A DNA stretch of 6,603 bases from Thiomonas sp. (GTDB lineage: Bacteria > Pseudomonadota > Gammaproteobacteria > Burkholderiales > Burkholderiaceae_C): the NCBI GenBank assembly GCA_028706735.1, contig JAQTVS010000158.1:1-6603 (forward strand). The letters are read 5' to 3'. The notes below the pieces were generated by a model, which worked only from the letters and a program-made list of their open reading frames with translations, ran no database searches and had not been told where the DNA came from. The position numbers and the translations under genes were made by a program. This document shows positions 1 to 5,992 of the stretch, piece by piece. Position 1 is the stretch's first letter. Each line of letters opens with the position of its first letter.

Positions 1-62
1 TCTTACGATCTAAGCCTCGCCTCTGGAGGAGCGACGGGCGGAATTGCGGGGAGCGCCGAGGG
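1..62. other. 62-nt stretch downstream of folC, no gene identified
   Basis: No terminator with a T-run is visible after the folC stop. A minus-strand frame beginning with ATG at 94 (MANISIPP...), overlapping the folC end by 32 nt, stays open to the left edge, but it has no Shine-Dalgarno and contains codons rare in this block (TTA, AGG, CGA). In relatives the next gene is often a SPOR-domain protein, which may start just outside the window; an AGAGGCGAGG purine stretch near the edge could be its ribosome binding site. Confidence 0.3.
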
Positions 63-1388
63 TCATTGCGGGGTGGAATCGAGATGTTTGCCATGAAGGC
101 GGGGCAGCCCCTCCTGCATCACACCACCCACAGTGTAGAAGGAGCCGAACACCACGATTCTATCGGCCAGATCCACTTCAGCCGCCGCTGCAAGCAACGC
201 CTCCAACGGGCTGGCATGGGCCTGAATGCGGGCCTGCGGTTGCAGTGCGCGTAAAAGCGCGGCGATCTGCTGCGCCTGCGCTGCGCGCGGCGTCGGCAGA
301 TCGCACAGATGCCAGACGTCGACCAGCGGCAACATCCGGCGCAACATGCCGGGGATGTCTTTGTCCGCCATGGCGCCAAACACGGCGTGGGTGACGGGGA
401 AGTAGCCCATGCTGTCGAGGTTTTCCGCCAGCACGGCGATGGCGTGCGGGTTGTGGCCCACATCGAGCACCAGGGTCGGCTGCCCCGCCAGCACCTGAAA
501 GCGCCCGGGAAGTTCGGCGCGGGCGAAGCCTTCACGCACCGCCTGCGCCGCCACCGGCAGAGCGGCCTGCAAGGCCTCCAGCGCGGCGAGCACGCCACTG
601 GCGTTGAGCAACTGATTGGCGCCGCGCAGCGCCGGAAACGCCAGACTGTGCCGACGCTGCGCGCGCCCCTGCCAGCCCCATTGCTGCGGCAGGTGGGTGT
701 AGTGAAAATCGCGCCCGGCAAGCCAGAGATCAGCGCCGATGGCTTGCGCGTGGTCGCGCACTGATTGGGGCGACTGCGGATCGCTGACGATGGCGGGTTT
801 GCCGGCACGCAGGATGCCTGCCTTCTCGCGGCCGATGGACTCCCGATCCGGGCCGAGAAACTCCATGTGATCGAGGTCGATGCTGGTGATGATGGCGCAG
901 TCGGTATCGATGACGTTCACCGCGTCCAGACGCCCGCCCAGCCCGACTTCGAGAATGACGGCGTCGAGTTGTTGCGCCGCGAGCAGCGACAGAATCGCCA
1001 ACGTGGTGAACTCGAAATAGCTCAGGCTCACCGCCGCGCCGCCCTCGCCTGCGGTCAGCCGGGCCTGCTCGACTGCGGCGAAATGCTGCAGCAAGTCCTG
1101 CGCATCCACCGACTGGCCCGCGATGCGGCAGCGTTCCTCGAAATGCACCAGGTGCGGCGAGGTGTAGACGCCCACGCGGTAGCCCGCCGCCAAGAGAATG
1201 GCTTCGAGCATGGCGCAGGTCGAGCCCTTGCCATTGGTGCCCGCCACGGTGATGACCGGGCAGGTGAATTGCAACTGCATGGCGGCGCGCATCGCCTGTG
1301 CACGTTCGAGCCCCATGTCGATGACGCGGGCGTGCAGCGACTCGGCGTGCGTCAGCCAGCCAGCCAGGGTGTGGGGAGTGTGGGACAT
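63..1388 (-). CDS. folC: Bifunctional dihydrofolate synthase / folylpolyglutamate synthase FolC
   Basis: FolC adds L-glutamate to dihydropteroate to give dihydrofolate and then extends tetrahydrofolates with further glutamates, using ATP; it is a cytosolic Mur-ligase-type enzyme. The 441-aa product has the ATP-binding P-loop VAGTNGKGS (Lys54), YTSPHL (75-80), FEFTTL (125-130), LEVGLGGRLDAVNV (146-159), ITSIDLDHMEFLG (167-179), REKAGI with Lys189, the expected carbamylated lysine, and the C-terminal-domain motifs LDVGHNPHA (308-316), FGAMADKD (337-344) and VVFGSFYTVGG (412-422). Length is normal. The ATG at 1388 starts the conserved part; the frame is open further upstream, to 1598, but that runs antiparallel to nothing useful and lies inside accD in another frame, so it is rejected. 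No strong Shine-Dalgarno precedes the ATG; the 58-nt gap from accD holds only a small CGGCG/CGCCG hairpin (1399-1410). TGA stop at 63-65. Confidence 0.98.
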   Translation of the reverse strand: MSHTPHTLAGWLTHAESLHARVIDMGLERAQAMRAAMQLQFTCPVITVAGTNGKGSTCAMLEAILLAAGYRVGVYTSPHLVHFEERCRIAGQSVDAQDLLQHFAAVEQARLTAGEGGAAVSLSYFEFTTLAILSLLAAQQLDAVILEVGLGGRLDAVNVIDTDCAIITSIDLDHMEFLGPDRESIGREKAGILRAGKPAIVSDPQSPQSVRDHAQAIGADLWLAGRDFHYTHLPQQWGWQGRAQRRHSLAFPALRGANQLLNASGVLAALEALQAALPVAAQAVREGFARAELPGRFQVLAGQPTLVLDVGHNPHAIAVLAENLDSMGYFPVTHAVFGAMADKDIPGMLRRMLPLVDVWHLCDLPTPRAAQAQQIAALLRALQPQARIQAHASPLEALLAAAAEVDLADRIVVFGSFYTVGGVMQEGLPRLHGKHLDSTPQ

Positions 1389-1446
1389 GCGCAAAGCCCG
1401 GCGTCCGCCGCAGCGAACGACGAGACAGTCCGAGGAATCTGGAAGA

Positions 1447-2322
1447 TCAGGAAGCGATCGAATCGGCGGGCTGGCGCAGCAGCATAGCCAGCATTTGCGC
1501 GATTTCGCTGCGCAGTTCACGGCGATCGACAATGCGGTCAACCGCGCCCTTCTGCAGCAGGAACTCGGCGCGCTGGAAACCCTCAGGCAGCTTTTCACGC
1601 ACGGTGTTCTCGATCACCCGCGGGCCGGCGAAACCGATCAGCGCCTTGGGCTCGGCCAGCACCACATCGCCGATGAAGGCAAAGCTGGCCGACACCCCGC
1701 CCATGGTCGGGTCGGTGAGCACGCTGATGAACGGCAGTCCGGCTGCGGACAGGCGGGTGAGCGAGGCGTTGGTCTTGGCCATCTGCATCAGGCTGAGCAA
1801 GCCTTCCTGCATGCGCGCGCCGCCCGTGGCGGTAAAGCAGATGAACGGCACCTTCTGCTCGATGGCCGTCTGCACCCCGCGCACAAAACGCTCGCCGACC
1901 ACAGACCCCATGGAGCCCCCCATGAACTCGAACTCGAAACAGGCCACTACCACGGGCAGGGTTTGAATGGCGCCGCCCATGACGATGAGCGCATCGGTTT
2001 CCTGGGTGTTTTCCAGCGCCTCTTTCAGGCGGTCGGGGTATTTGCGGCTGTCCTTGAATTTGAGCGGGTCCATGGGCAGGACTTCCTGGCCGATCTCGAA
2101 CCGGCCCTCGGGGTCGAGCAGCGCATCGAGCCGGGCGCGGGCGCCGATGCGCATGTGGTAGCTGCACTTCGGGCAGACGTTCTGGTTGAGCTCCAGATCC
2201 GATTTGTAGAGCACGGTTTCGCAGGACGGGCACTTGATCCACAGGCCTTCGGGCACTTGGCGCCGATCCCGCGGGCTGGTCTGTTGAATTTTGGGAGGGA
2301 GGAGTTTTTCCAGCCAACTCAT
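1447..2322 (-). CDS. accD: Acetyl-CoA carboxylase carboxyltransferase subunit beta AccD
   Basis: AccD pairs with AccA to form the alpha2beta2 carboxyltransferase that moves carboxyl from biotinylated AccB to acetyl-CoA, making malonyl-CoA for fatty acid synthesis. The 291-aa product has the N-terminal four-Cys zinc ribbon typical of bacterial AccD (CPSC at Cys31/Cys34 and CPKC at Cys50/Cys53), which contributes to nucleic-acid and complex interactions in E. coli. The crotonase-fold carboxyltransferase domain follows, with the conserved [43 protein letters not shown] and GFAGPRVIE blocks. Length and motifs are standard. The ATG is supported by an AAGGAG site at 5 nt. accD sits between trpA and folC, as in many betaproteobacteria, and TGA ends it 58 nt before folC. 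It is essential in most bacteria, so polar effects on this block would matter. Confidence 0.99.
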   Translation of the reverse strand: MSWLEKLLPPKIQQTSPRDRRQVPEGLWIKCPSCETVLYKSDLELNQNVCPKCSYHMRIGARARLDALLDPEGRFEIGQEVLPMDPLKFKDSRKYPDRLKEALENTQETDALIVMGGAIQTLPVVVACFEFEFMGGSMGSVVGERFVRGVQTAIEQKVPFICFTATGGARMQEGLLSLMQMAKTNASLTRLSAAGLPFISVLTDPTMGGVSASFAFIGDVVLAEPKALIGFAGPRVIENTVREKLPEGFQRAEFLLQKGAVDRIVDRRELRSEIAQMLAMLLRQPADSIAS

Positions 2323-2327
2323 AGGGT

Positions 2328-2333
2328 CTCCTT
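2328..2333 (-). promoter_or_regulatory. Strong Shine-Dalgarno of accD overlapping the trpA stop
   Basis: The transcript reads TAAGGAGACCCTATG. AAGGAG lies 5 nt before the accD ATG and shares two bases with the trpA TAA codon. This is the best ribosome binding site in the window and fixes the accD start. The overlap means ribosomes finishing trpA cover the accD site, which suggests coupled or re-initiating translation. Confidence 0.85.
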
Positions 2334-3210
2334 AAGCGTCGAGCGCCTGGCGAATGTCTTGGATGAAGCCGCGCGCAACGTCCGCCGCATGTTCTGCGGG
2401 CTGCGCCTCCATCAGTTCGATCAGGCGCGAACCGATGACCACGGCATCGGCCAGATGGCCGATCGCACGCGCAGTCTGCGCGTCACGAATGCCGAATCCT
2501 ACTCCCACGGGCACCTGCACATGAGCGCGGATGCGGGGCAGCATGGCCGCCACGGCTGCAGTGTCGAGATGGCCGGCGCCCGTCACCCCCTTGAGCGAAA
2601 CGTAATACACATAGCCGCTGGCGATGCGGCCCACATCGGCCATGCGGGCGTCCGTGCTGGTAGGTGCGAGCAGAAAGATCGGGGCGATGTCCACCGCCTT
2701 GAGCGCCGCGGCAAAGGCCTCGCTTTCCTGCGGCGGATAGTCGACGATGAGCACGCCATCCACGCCCGCAGCCTTGGCGGCAGCCACAAAGTCTTCCACG
2801 CCGTATCGCTCCACCGGGTTGGCGTAGCCCATCAGCACGACGGGGGTGACGGCATCGGTCTGGCGGAAATCGCGCACGAAATCGAGCACCTGGGGCAGCC
2901 CGATGCCTTTTGCAATGGCCCGCTCGGTGGCGCGCTGAATCACCGGGCCATCGGCCATGGGATCGGAGAACGGCACGCCGAGCTCGATCACATCGGCCCC
3001 ACCTTGCACCAGGGCGTGCATCACCGCGACGGTCACCGAAGGCGCGGGGTCGCCTGCGGCGATGTAGGGAATGAGCGCCTTGCGATTCTGGGCGCGAAGC
3101 TGGGCGAAGCGTTGGTCGATGCGGTTCATGTCGGTTCCGCGCGGCCGCCCCGAAGGAACCGACACCCCCTCGGGGGGAGATGAGCGCAGCGAGTCAGGGG
3201 GCTGTTTCAT
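2332..3210 (-). CDS. trpA: Tryptophan synthase alpha subunit TrpA (N-terminal start ambiguous)
   Basis: TrpA cleaves indole-3-glycerol phosphate to indole and glyceraldehyde-3-phosphate and passes the indole to TrpB. It is a (beta-alpha)8 barrel. The conserved protein begins at the ATG at 3129 ([11 protein letters not shown]), giving 265 aa (E. coli 268). Counted from there, the catalytic residues fall at Glu49 ([11 protein letters not shown]) and Asp60 (MADGP), exactly the classical numbering. Also seen are [30 protein letters not shown] and VVIGSRLIE (phosphate site). The coordinates given use the upstream in-frame ATG at 3210, which overlaps the trpB stop (ATGA) and has a GGAG Shine-Dalgarno 7 nt upstream (3218-3221). 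That start adds 27 residues rich in Pro, Ser and Arg, encoded by the repeat at 3130-3205. The inner ATG has only a weak GGAA, sitting in a hairpin arm. Which start is used cannot be settled from sequence. TAA stop; accD follows after 9 nt. Confidence 0.98.
   Translation of the reverse strand: MKQPPDSLRSSPPEGVSVPSGRPRGTDMNRIDQRFAQLRAQNRKALIPYIAAGDPAPSVTVAVMHALVQGGADVIELGVPFSDPMADGPVIQRATERAIAKGIGLPQVLDFVRDFRQTDAVTPVVLMGYANPVERYGVEDFVAAAKAAGVDGVLIVDYPPQESEAFAAALKAVDIAPIFLLAPTSTDARMADVGRIASGYVYYVSLKGVTGAGHLDTAAVAAMLPRIRAHVQVPVGVGFGIRDAQTARAIGHLADAVVIGSRLIELMEAQPAEHAADVARGFIQDIRQALDA
3125..3210. repeat. Flanking 5-nt direct repeat (ATGAA), candidate target-site duplication
   Basis: ATGAA (transcript strand) occurs at 3210-3206 and again at 3129-3125, exactly 81 nt apart, on either side of the palindromic element. 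Each copy includes one of the two candidate trpA start codons. Removing one copy plus the element would recreate a trpB-trpA ATGA overlap with the GGAG site 7 nt upstream. The match is seen; its origin as an insertion duplication is inference, and a 5-nt match could be chance. Confidence 0.4.
3130..3205. repeat. Palindromic REP-like element at the trpB-trpA junction
   Basis: A 76-nt segment, unlike any part of the conserved TrpB or TrpA proteins, separates the trpB end from the conserved trpA start. It contains a perfect 9-bp inverted repeat, GTCGGTTCC (transcript strand 3163-3155) and GGAACCGAC (3138-3130), with a 16-nt loop that holds a CC-TTCG-GG mini-hairpin and the self-complementary GCGGCCGC (3141-3148). 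It also has a C-run/G-run hairpin (3177-3165) and a second C-run (3201-3196, CCCCC followed by T) that could pair with the same G-run instead. It is flanked by ATGAA at 3206-3210 and at 3125-3129. From memory, similar sequences recur between genes in Burkholderiales such as Thiomonas and are often read as spurious N-terminal peptides; copy number cannot be checked in this window. No terminal inverted repeats of MITE type were seen. Confidence 0.7.
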
Positions 3211-4442
3211 TTTGTGGCTCCGGGCTGGCGGGCGAACAGGGTGTCGAAGCTCACGCCTTCGCGCTCGGCCACGGTGTTGATGTCCTTGTCCCCCCGGCCC
3301 GAGAGATTGACCAGGATGATCTGGTCGGGACGCATTTGCGGCGCCAGCTTGATGGCATGCGCCAAGGCGTGGCTGGATTCCAGCGCCGGAATGATGCCCT
3401 CGATACGGCAGAGTTCGTGGAAGGCAACCAAGGCCTCGTCATCGGTGATGCCGACGTACTCGGCCCGCCCGAGATCCTTGAGCCAGGCATGCTCAGGGCC
3501 GACACCGGGATAGTCGAGCCCGGCGGACACCGAATGGGTCTCGATGATCTGGCCGTTGGCGTCCTGCAGCAGATAGGTGCGGTTGCCGTGCAGCACGCCA
3601 GGAGTGCCTGCAGACAGCGAGGCGGCATGCCTGCCCGACTCTAGCCCCAGACCGGCGGCTTCAACCCCGATAAGACGCACCGATTCATGCGGGATGTAGG
3701 GATAGAAAATGCCCATGGCATTGCTGCCCCCGCCCACGGCGGCGATCACCGCATCGGGCTGGCGGCCGGTCATCTCGGGCATCTGCTCCAGGCATTCATC
3801 GCCGATGACCCGCTGGAAATCGCGCACCATCTGCGGATAGGGATGCGGCCCCGCGACGGTGCCGATGATGTAGAAGGTGTCTTCGACATGCGTGACCCAA
3901 TCGCGCAACGCTTCGTTGAGCGCATCCTTGAGCGTTTTGCTGCCCGACTCGACCGGCACCACGCGCGCGCCCAGCAGATTCATGCGATAGACGTTGGGCG
4001 ACTGGCGCTTGACGTCCTCGCTGCCCATGTACACCACGCACTCCATGCCGTATCGCGCGGCGATGGTCGCCGTGGCCACGCCGTGTTGCCCCGCGCCGGT
4101 TTCGGCAATGACGCGCGGCTTGCCCATGCGGCGGGCCAGCATGGCCTGGCCGATGGTGTTGTTGATCTTGTGCGCGCCGGTATGGTTGAGGTCTTCGCGC
4201 TTGAGGTAGATGCGCGCGCCGCCGAGTTTGTCGCTCAGACGGGCGGCGTGATACACCGGGCTGGGACGGCCGACGAAATGCTTGAGTTCGTAGCGGTATT
4301 CGGCCAGGAACTCCGGGTCGTTTTTGTAATGGTCGTAAGCCGCCTGGAGTTCTTCCAGCGCGTGGCTCAGGGTTTCGGCAATGAAGCTGCCGCCGTAGGG
4401 GCCGAAATGGCCGCGGGCGTCGGGATAGGCATAGTCAAACAT
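3207..4442 (-). CDS. trpB: Tryptophan synthase beta subunit TrpB
   Basis: TrpB is the PLP-dependent subunit that condenses indole, delivered through the tunnel from TrpA, with L-serine to give L-tryptophan; it acts as the beta2 core of the alpha2beta2 complex. The 411-aa product is a canonical TrpB1-type enzyme. It shows the N-terminal [13 protein letters not shown] segment (13-25), the PLP Schiff-base lysine in HTGAHKINN (Lys92, equal to Lys87 of Salmonella), the carboxylate-binding loop AETGAGQHG with catalytic Glu114 (Glu109), the phosphate-binding GGGSN loop (237-241), [11 protein letters not shown] in the COMM/hinge region with Asp310 (Asp305), and SGRGDKD with Ser381 (Ser377), which contacts the PLP ring nitrogen. 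The start is an ATG 47 nt after trpF with only a weak GAGA-type Shine-Dalgarno. The TGA stop lies inside an ATGA that also offers a start for trpA. Nothing is missing or truncated. Confidence 0.99.
   Translation of the reverse strand: MFDYAYPDARGHFGPYGGSFIAETLSHALEELQAAYDHYKNDPEFLAEYRYELKHFVGRPSPVYHAARLSDKLGGARIYLKREDLNHTGAHKINNTIGQAMLARRMGKPRVIAETGAGQHGVATATIAARYGMECVVYMGSEDVKRQSPNVYRMNLLGARVVPVESGSKTLKDALNEALRDWVTHVEDTFYIIGTVAGPHPYPQMVRDFQRVIGDECLEQMPEMTGRQPDAVIAAVGGGSNAMGIFYPYIPHESVRLIGVEAAGLGLESGRHAASLSAGTPGVLHGNRTYLLQDANGQIIETHSVSAGLDYPGVGPEHAWLKDLGRAEYVGITDDEALVAFHELCRIEGIIPALESSHALAHAIKLAPQMRPDQIILVNLSGRGDKDINTVAEREGVSFDTLFARQPGATK
3218..3221 (-). promoter_or_regulatory. Shine-Dalgarno for the upstream trpA start
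   Basis: GGAG on the transcript strand, 7 nt before the ATG at 3210, within the last codons of trpB. Its good spacing favours the ATG overlapping the trpB stop as a trpA start, and it matters because the inner start at 3129 has only a weak, structured site. Confidence 0.6.
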
Positions 4443-4458
4443 GGTGGGGTCTCGTCTG

Positions 4459-4486
4459 GCGCCGGGCGGAAGATGTGCCCGGGCGC
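4459..4486 (-). other. GC-rich hairpin in the trpF-trpB intergenic gap
   Basis: On the transcript strand, GCGCCCGGGC (4486-4477) can pair with GCCCGGCGC (4467-4459), giving nine G-C pairs with one bulged C and a 9-nt loop. It fills most of the 47 nt between the trpF stop and the trpB ATG, ending 16 nt upstream of that ATG. No T-run follows, so it does not look like an intrinsic terminator. It could stabilise the mRNA end, modulate trpB initiation, or be incidental in GC-rich DNA. The pairing is seen; any role is inference. Confidence 0.5.
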
Positions 4487-4489
4487 GAT

Positions 4490-5143
4490 CTACAGGTCTG
4501 CAGCGCGAACCGCGGCAATGAACTCGGCGATGCGCTGCGCGCTCTTGATGCCCTTGGAGGCTTCGACGCCGGAACTGACGTCAACCGCCCACGGGCGCAC
4601 CTGCCGGATGGCATGCGTCACATTTGCAGCATGCAACCCACCAGACAAAACGAGGGGAAGCGCGACGTTTGCGGGAATGTGTGACCAATCGAAAACCTCG
4701 CCGCCCCCGCCGTATCCGGGCTGATCCGTGTCCAGAACGAGAGCATGAGAAGTGGAAAAACGAGAAGCGAAGTCTAACAAATCCAGCCCTTCTCGCATGC
4801 GCGCCGCGCGAATGTACGGATGGCCATGGCGGGAACAATCTTGCGGGGTTTCATCGCCGTGAAACTGCAGCAACGCGGGCCGCACCTGGTCGATCACCTC
4901 GTCGACGAACTGGGGAGCGGCATTCACGAACAGAGTGACGGCCGAGACGAAGGGCGGGAGGCAGGCCGCGATGTCGCGCGCCTGCGCCAACGCAACATTG
5001 CGCGGACTGGGCGGATAGAACACCAGGCCGATGGCATCCGCCCCGGCGTGGGCGGCGTCCAGCGCGTCTTCCACGCGGGTGATGCCGCAAATCTTGATGC
5101 GGGTGCGGTGCGACGTGCGGGTTGGCTGGGCGATTTCAGACAT
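4490..5143 (-). CDS. trpF: Phosphoribosylanthranilate isomerase TrpF
   Basis: TrpF converts N-(5'-phosphoribosyl)anthranilate into CdRP (an Amadori rearrangement), the third step from chorismate to tryptophan. It is a cytosolic single-domain (beta-alpha)8 barrel. Seen in the 217-aa product: strand 1 with KICGIT, whose Cys19 matches the general base (Cys7 in Thermotoga TrpF); [10 protein letters not shown] (39-48); LLQFHGDE (91-98); LVLDTD, whose Asp138 matches the general acid (Asp126 in Thermotoga); the [11 protein letters not shown] loop (143-153); LVLSGGL; and the phosphate-binding end VDVSSGVE. All key residues are present. The N-terminus has about 12 residues before the first strand. The ATG lies 6 nt after the truA stop with only a weak Shine-Dalgarno, which suggests translational coupling to truA. 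TrpF stands alone here and is not fused to TrpC as in E. coli, which is normal for betaproteobacteria. It ends in TAG, 47 nt before trpB. Confidence 0.98.
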   Translation of the reverse strand: MSEIAQPTRTSHRTRIKICGITRVEDALDAAHAGADAIGLVFYPPSPRNVALAQARDIAACLPPFVSAVTLFVNAAPQFVDEVIDQVRPALLQFHGDETPQDCSRHGHPYIRAARMREGLDLLDFASRFSTSHALVLDTDQPGYGGGGEVFDWSHIPANVALPLVLSGGLHAANVTHAIRQVRPWAVDVSSGVEASKGIKSAQRIAEFIAAVRAADL

Positions 5144-5149
5144 CGGGAC

Positions 5150-5992
5150 TCAGATCAGCAGGCCGACCTGGCGCGGCGGCTCGGGAAGGTTGAATTCTGC
5201 CGGGTAATCCGGGCCGAGGAAATACAAGCCATCGGGCATAAAGGTTGGCGCAGCCTGGCCGCGGTCACGGCTTTGGAGCACATCCGCAAGCCAGGATGCG
5301 GGTTTGGAACCATTGCCAACGGCCAGCAGGCTTCCCACCAGGTTGCGCACCATGTGGTGCAGAAAGGCGTTGGCCCGCACGTCAAACACGACATGGTCGC
5401 CCAGCCGGGTGATCTCGATCGCGTGCAGGGTTTTCACCGGGCTCACGGCCTGGCATTCACTGGAGCGGAAGGCGCTGAAATCATGCTCGCCGATCAGGCA
5501 TTGCGCCGCTTCGCGCAGGCGATCCAGGTCGATTGGGCGGTGCGTCCACCCAACCCGCCCCTGATCGAGCGCGGGACGCACGGCATGGTTGCGAAGGATG
5601 TAGCGATAACGGCGTTGATAGGCGCTGCGCCGCGCGTCGAAAGACGGGCTGACTTGCGTGCAAGCCCATTGGACCGCGATGTCACGCGGCAGAAAGGCGT
5701 TGACGCCACGCACCCAGGAGGACGCTTCGCGCACCAGGGGCGTGTCGAGATGCACCACCTGGCCAAGCGCATGCACACCCGCGTCTGTACGGCCGGCGCA
5801 GATGGTGCGGGTTGTGCCGCCGAGAAATTGCGCGAGCGCGCGCTCCAGGTGATCCTGCACTCCGCAAGCGGCCGACTGGCTTTGCCAGCCGCAATAGGAC
5901 AATCCGCTGTAGCTCAGGCCGAGCACCACGCGGCGCCCGGCCTGTGATGGAAAAGACTCAGCGGCCAAGCTTGTCGAGCATGTCCTGTGCAC
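5150..5992 (-). CDS. truA: tRNA pseudouridine(38-40) synthase TruA
   Basis: TruA isomerises uridines 38, 39 and 40 in the anticodon stem-loop of many tRNAs to pseudouridine; it acts as a cytosolic homodimer. The catalytic-Asp motif CAGRTDAGVH is intact, with the Asp at residue 70 (Asp60 in E. coli). Also visible are the first strand and loop LGLSYSG..YCGWQSQ (24-39), QRRYRYIL with the active-site Tyr at 129, the AFRSSECQ segment, and the C-terminal ANAFLHHMVRNLVGSLLAVG and PDGLYFLGPDYP blocks. With the start given (a GTG) the protein is 280 aa, versus about 265-270 for the family. The first 21 residues come from the region overlapping fimV and look non-conserved. Alternative starts are TTG at 5968 and GTG at 5929 or 5926, the last two giving about 258-259 aa. 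No start has a good Shine-Dalgarno sequence, so the N-terminus is uncertain, while the function is not. It is followed 6 nt later by trpF, so the two are probably co-transcribed. Confidence 0.96.
   Translation of the reverse strand: MHRTCSTSLAAESFPSQAGRRVVLGLSYSGLSYCGWQSQSAACGVQDHLERALAQFLGGTTRTICAGRTDAGVHALGQVVHLDTPLVREASSWVRGVNAFLPRDIAVQWACTQVSPSFDARRSAYQRRYRYILRNHAVRPALDQGRVGWTHRPIDLDRLREAAQCLIGEHDFSAFRSSECQAVSPVKTLHAIEITRLGDHVVFDVRANAFLHHMVRNLVGSLLAVGNGSKPASWLADVLQSRDRGQAAPTFMPDGLYFLGPDYPAEFNLPEPPRQVGLLI

Noticed and set aside
13..29. CCTC/GAGG pairing after folC as a terminator
   Set aside because: Only four pairs, with a loop of two and no T-run; not supportable.
1399..1410. Small CGGCG/CGCCG inverted repeat between accD and folC as a terminator
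   Set aside because: The stem is only four to five pairs with no T-run, common by chance at this GC content, and folC follows directly.
1389..1598. Upstream extension of folC into accD (70 extra codons)
   Set aside because: The extension is Cys/Arg/Ser-rich, lies in another frame of accD, and the conserved FolC N-terminus starts at the ATG at 1388.
1198..3183. Long plus-strand open frame (661 codons) across folC, accD and trpA
   Set aside because: It is antisense to three genes with unambiguous conserved motifs, is His/Gly/Arg-rich in the way of reverse-strand GC-rich frames, and matches no family I recognise.
4443..4489. trp attenuator or riboswitch before trpB
   Set aside because: There is no short leader ORF with Trp codons, no terminator/antiterminator pair and too little room for a known riboswitch aptamer.
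3687..4724. Plus-strand frame of 345 codons opposite trpB and trpF
   Set aside because: It is antisense to TrpB catalytic motifs; its composition is typical of complementary-strand frames in GC-rich coding DNA.
4820..5947. Plus-strand frame of 375 codons opposite truA and trpF
   Set aside because: It is the antisense shadow of two conserved genes, with no recognisable domain or ribosome binding site.
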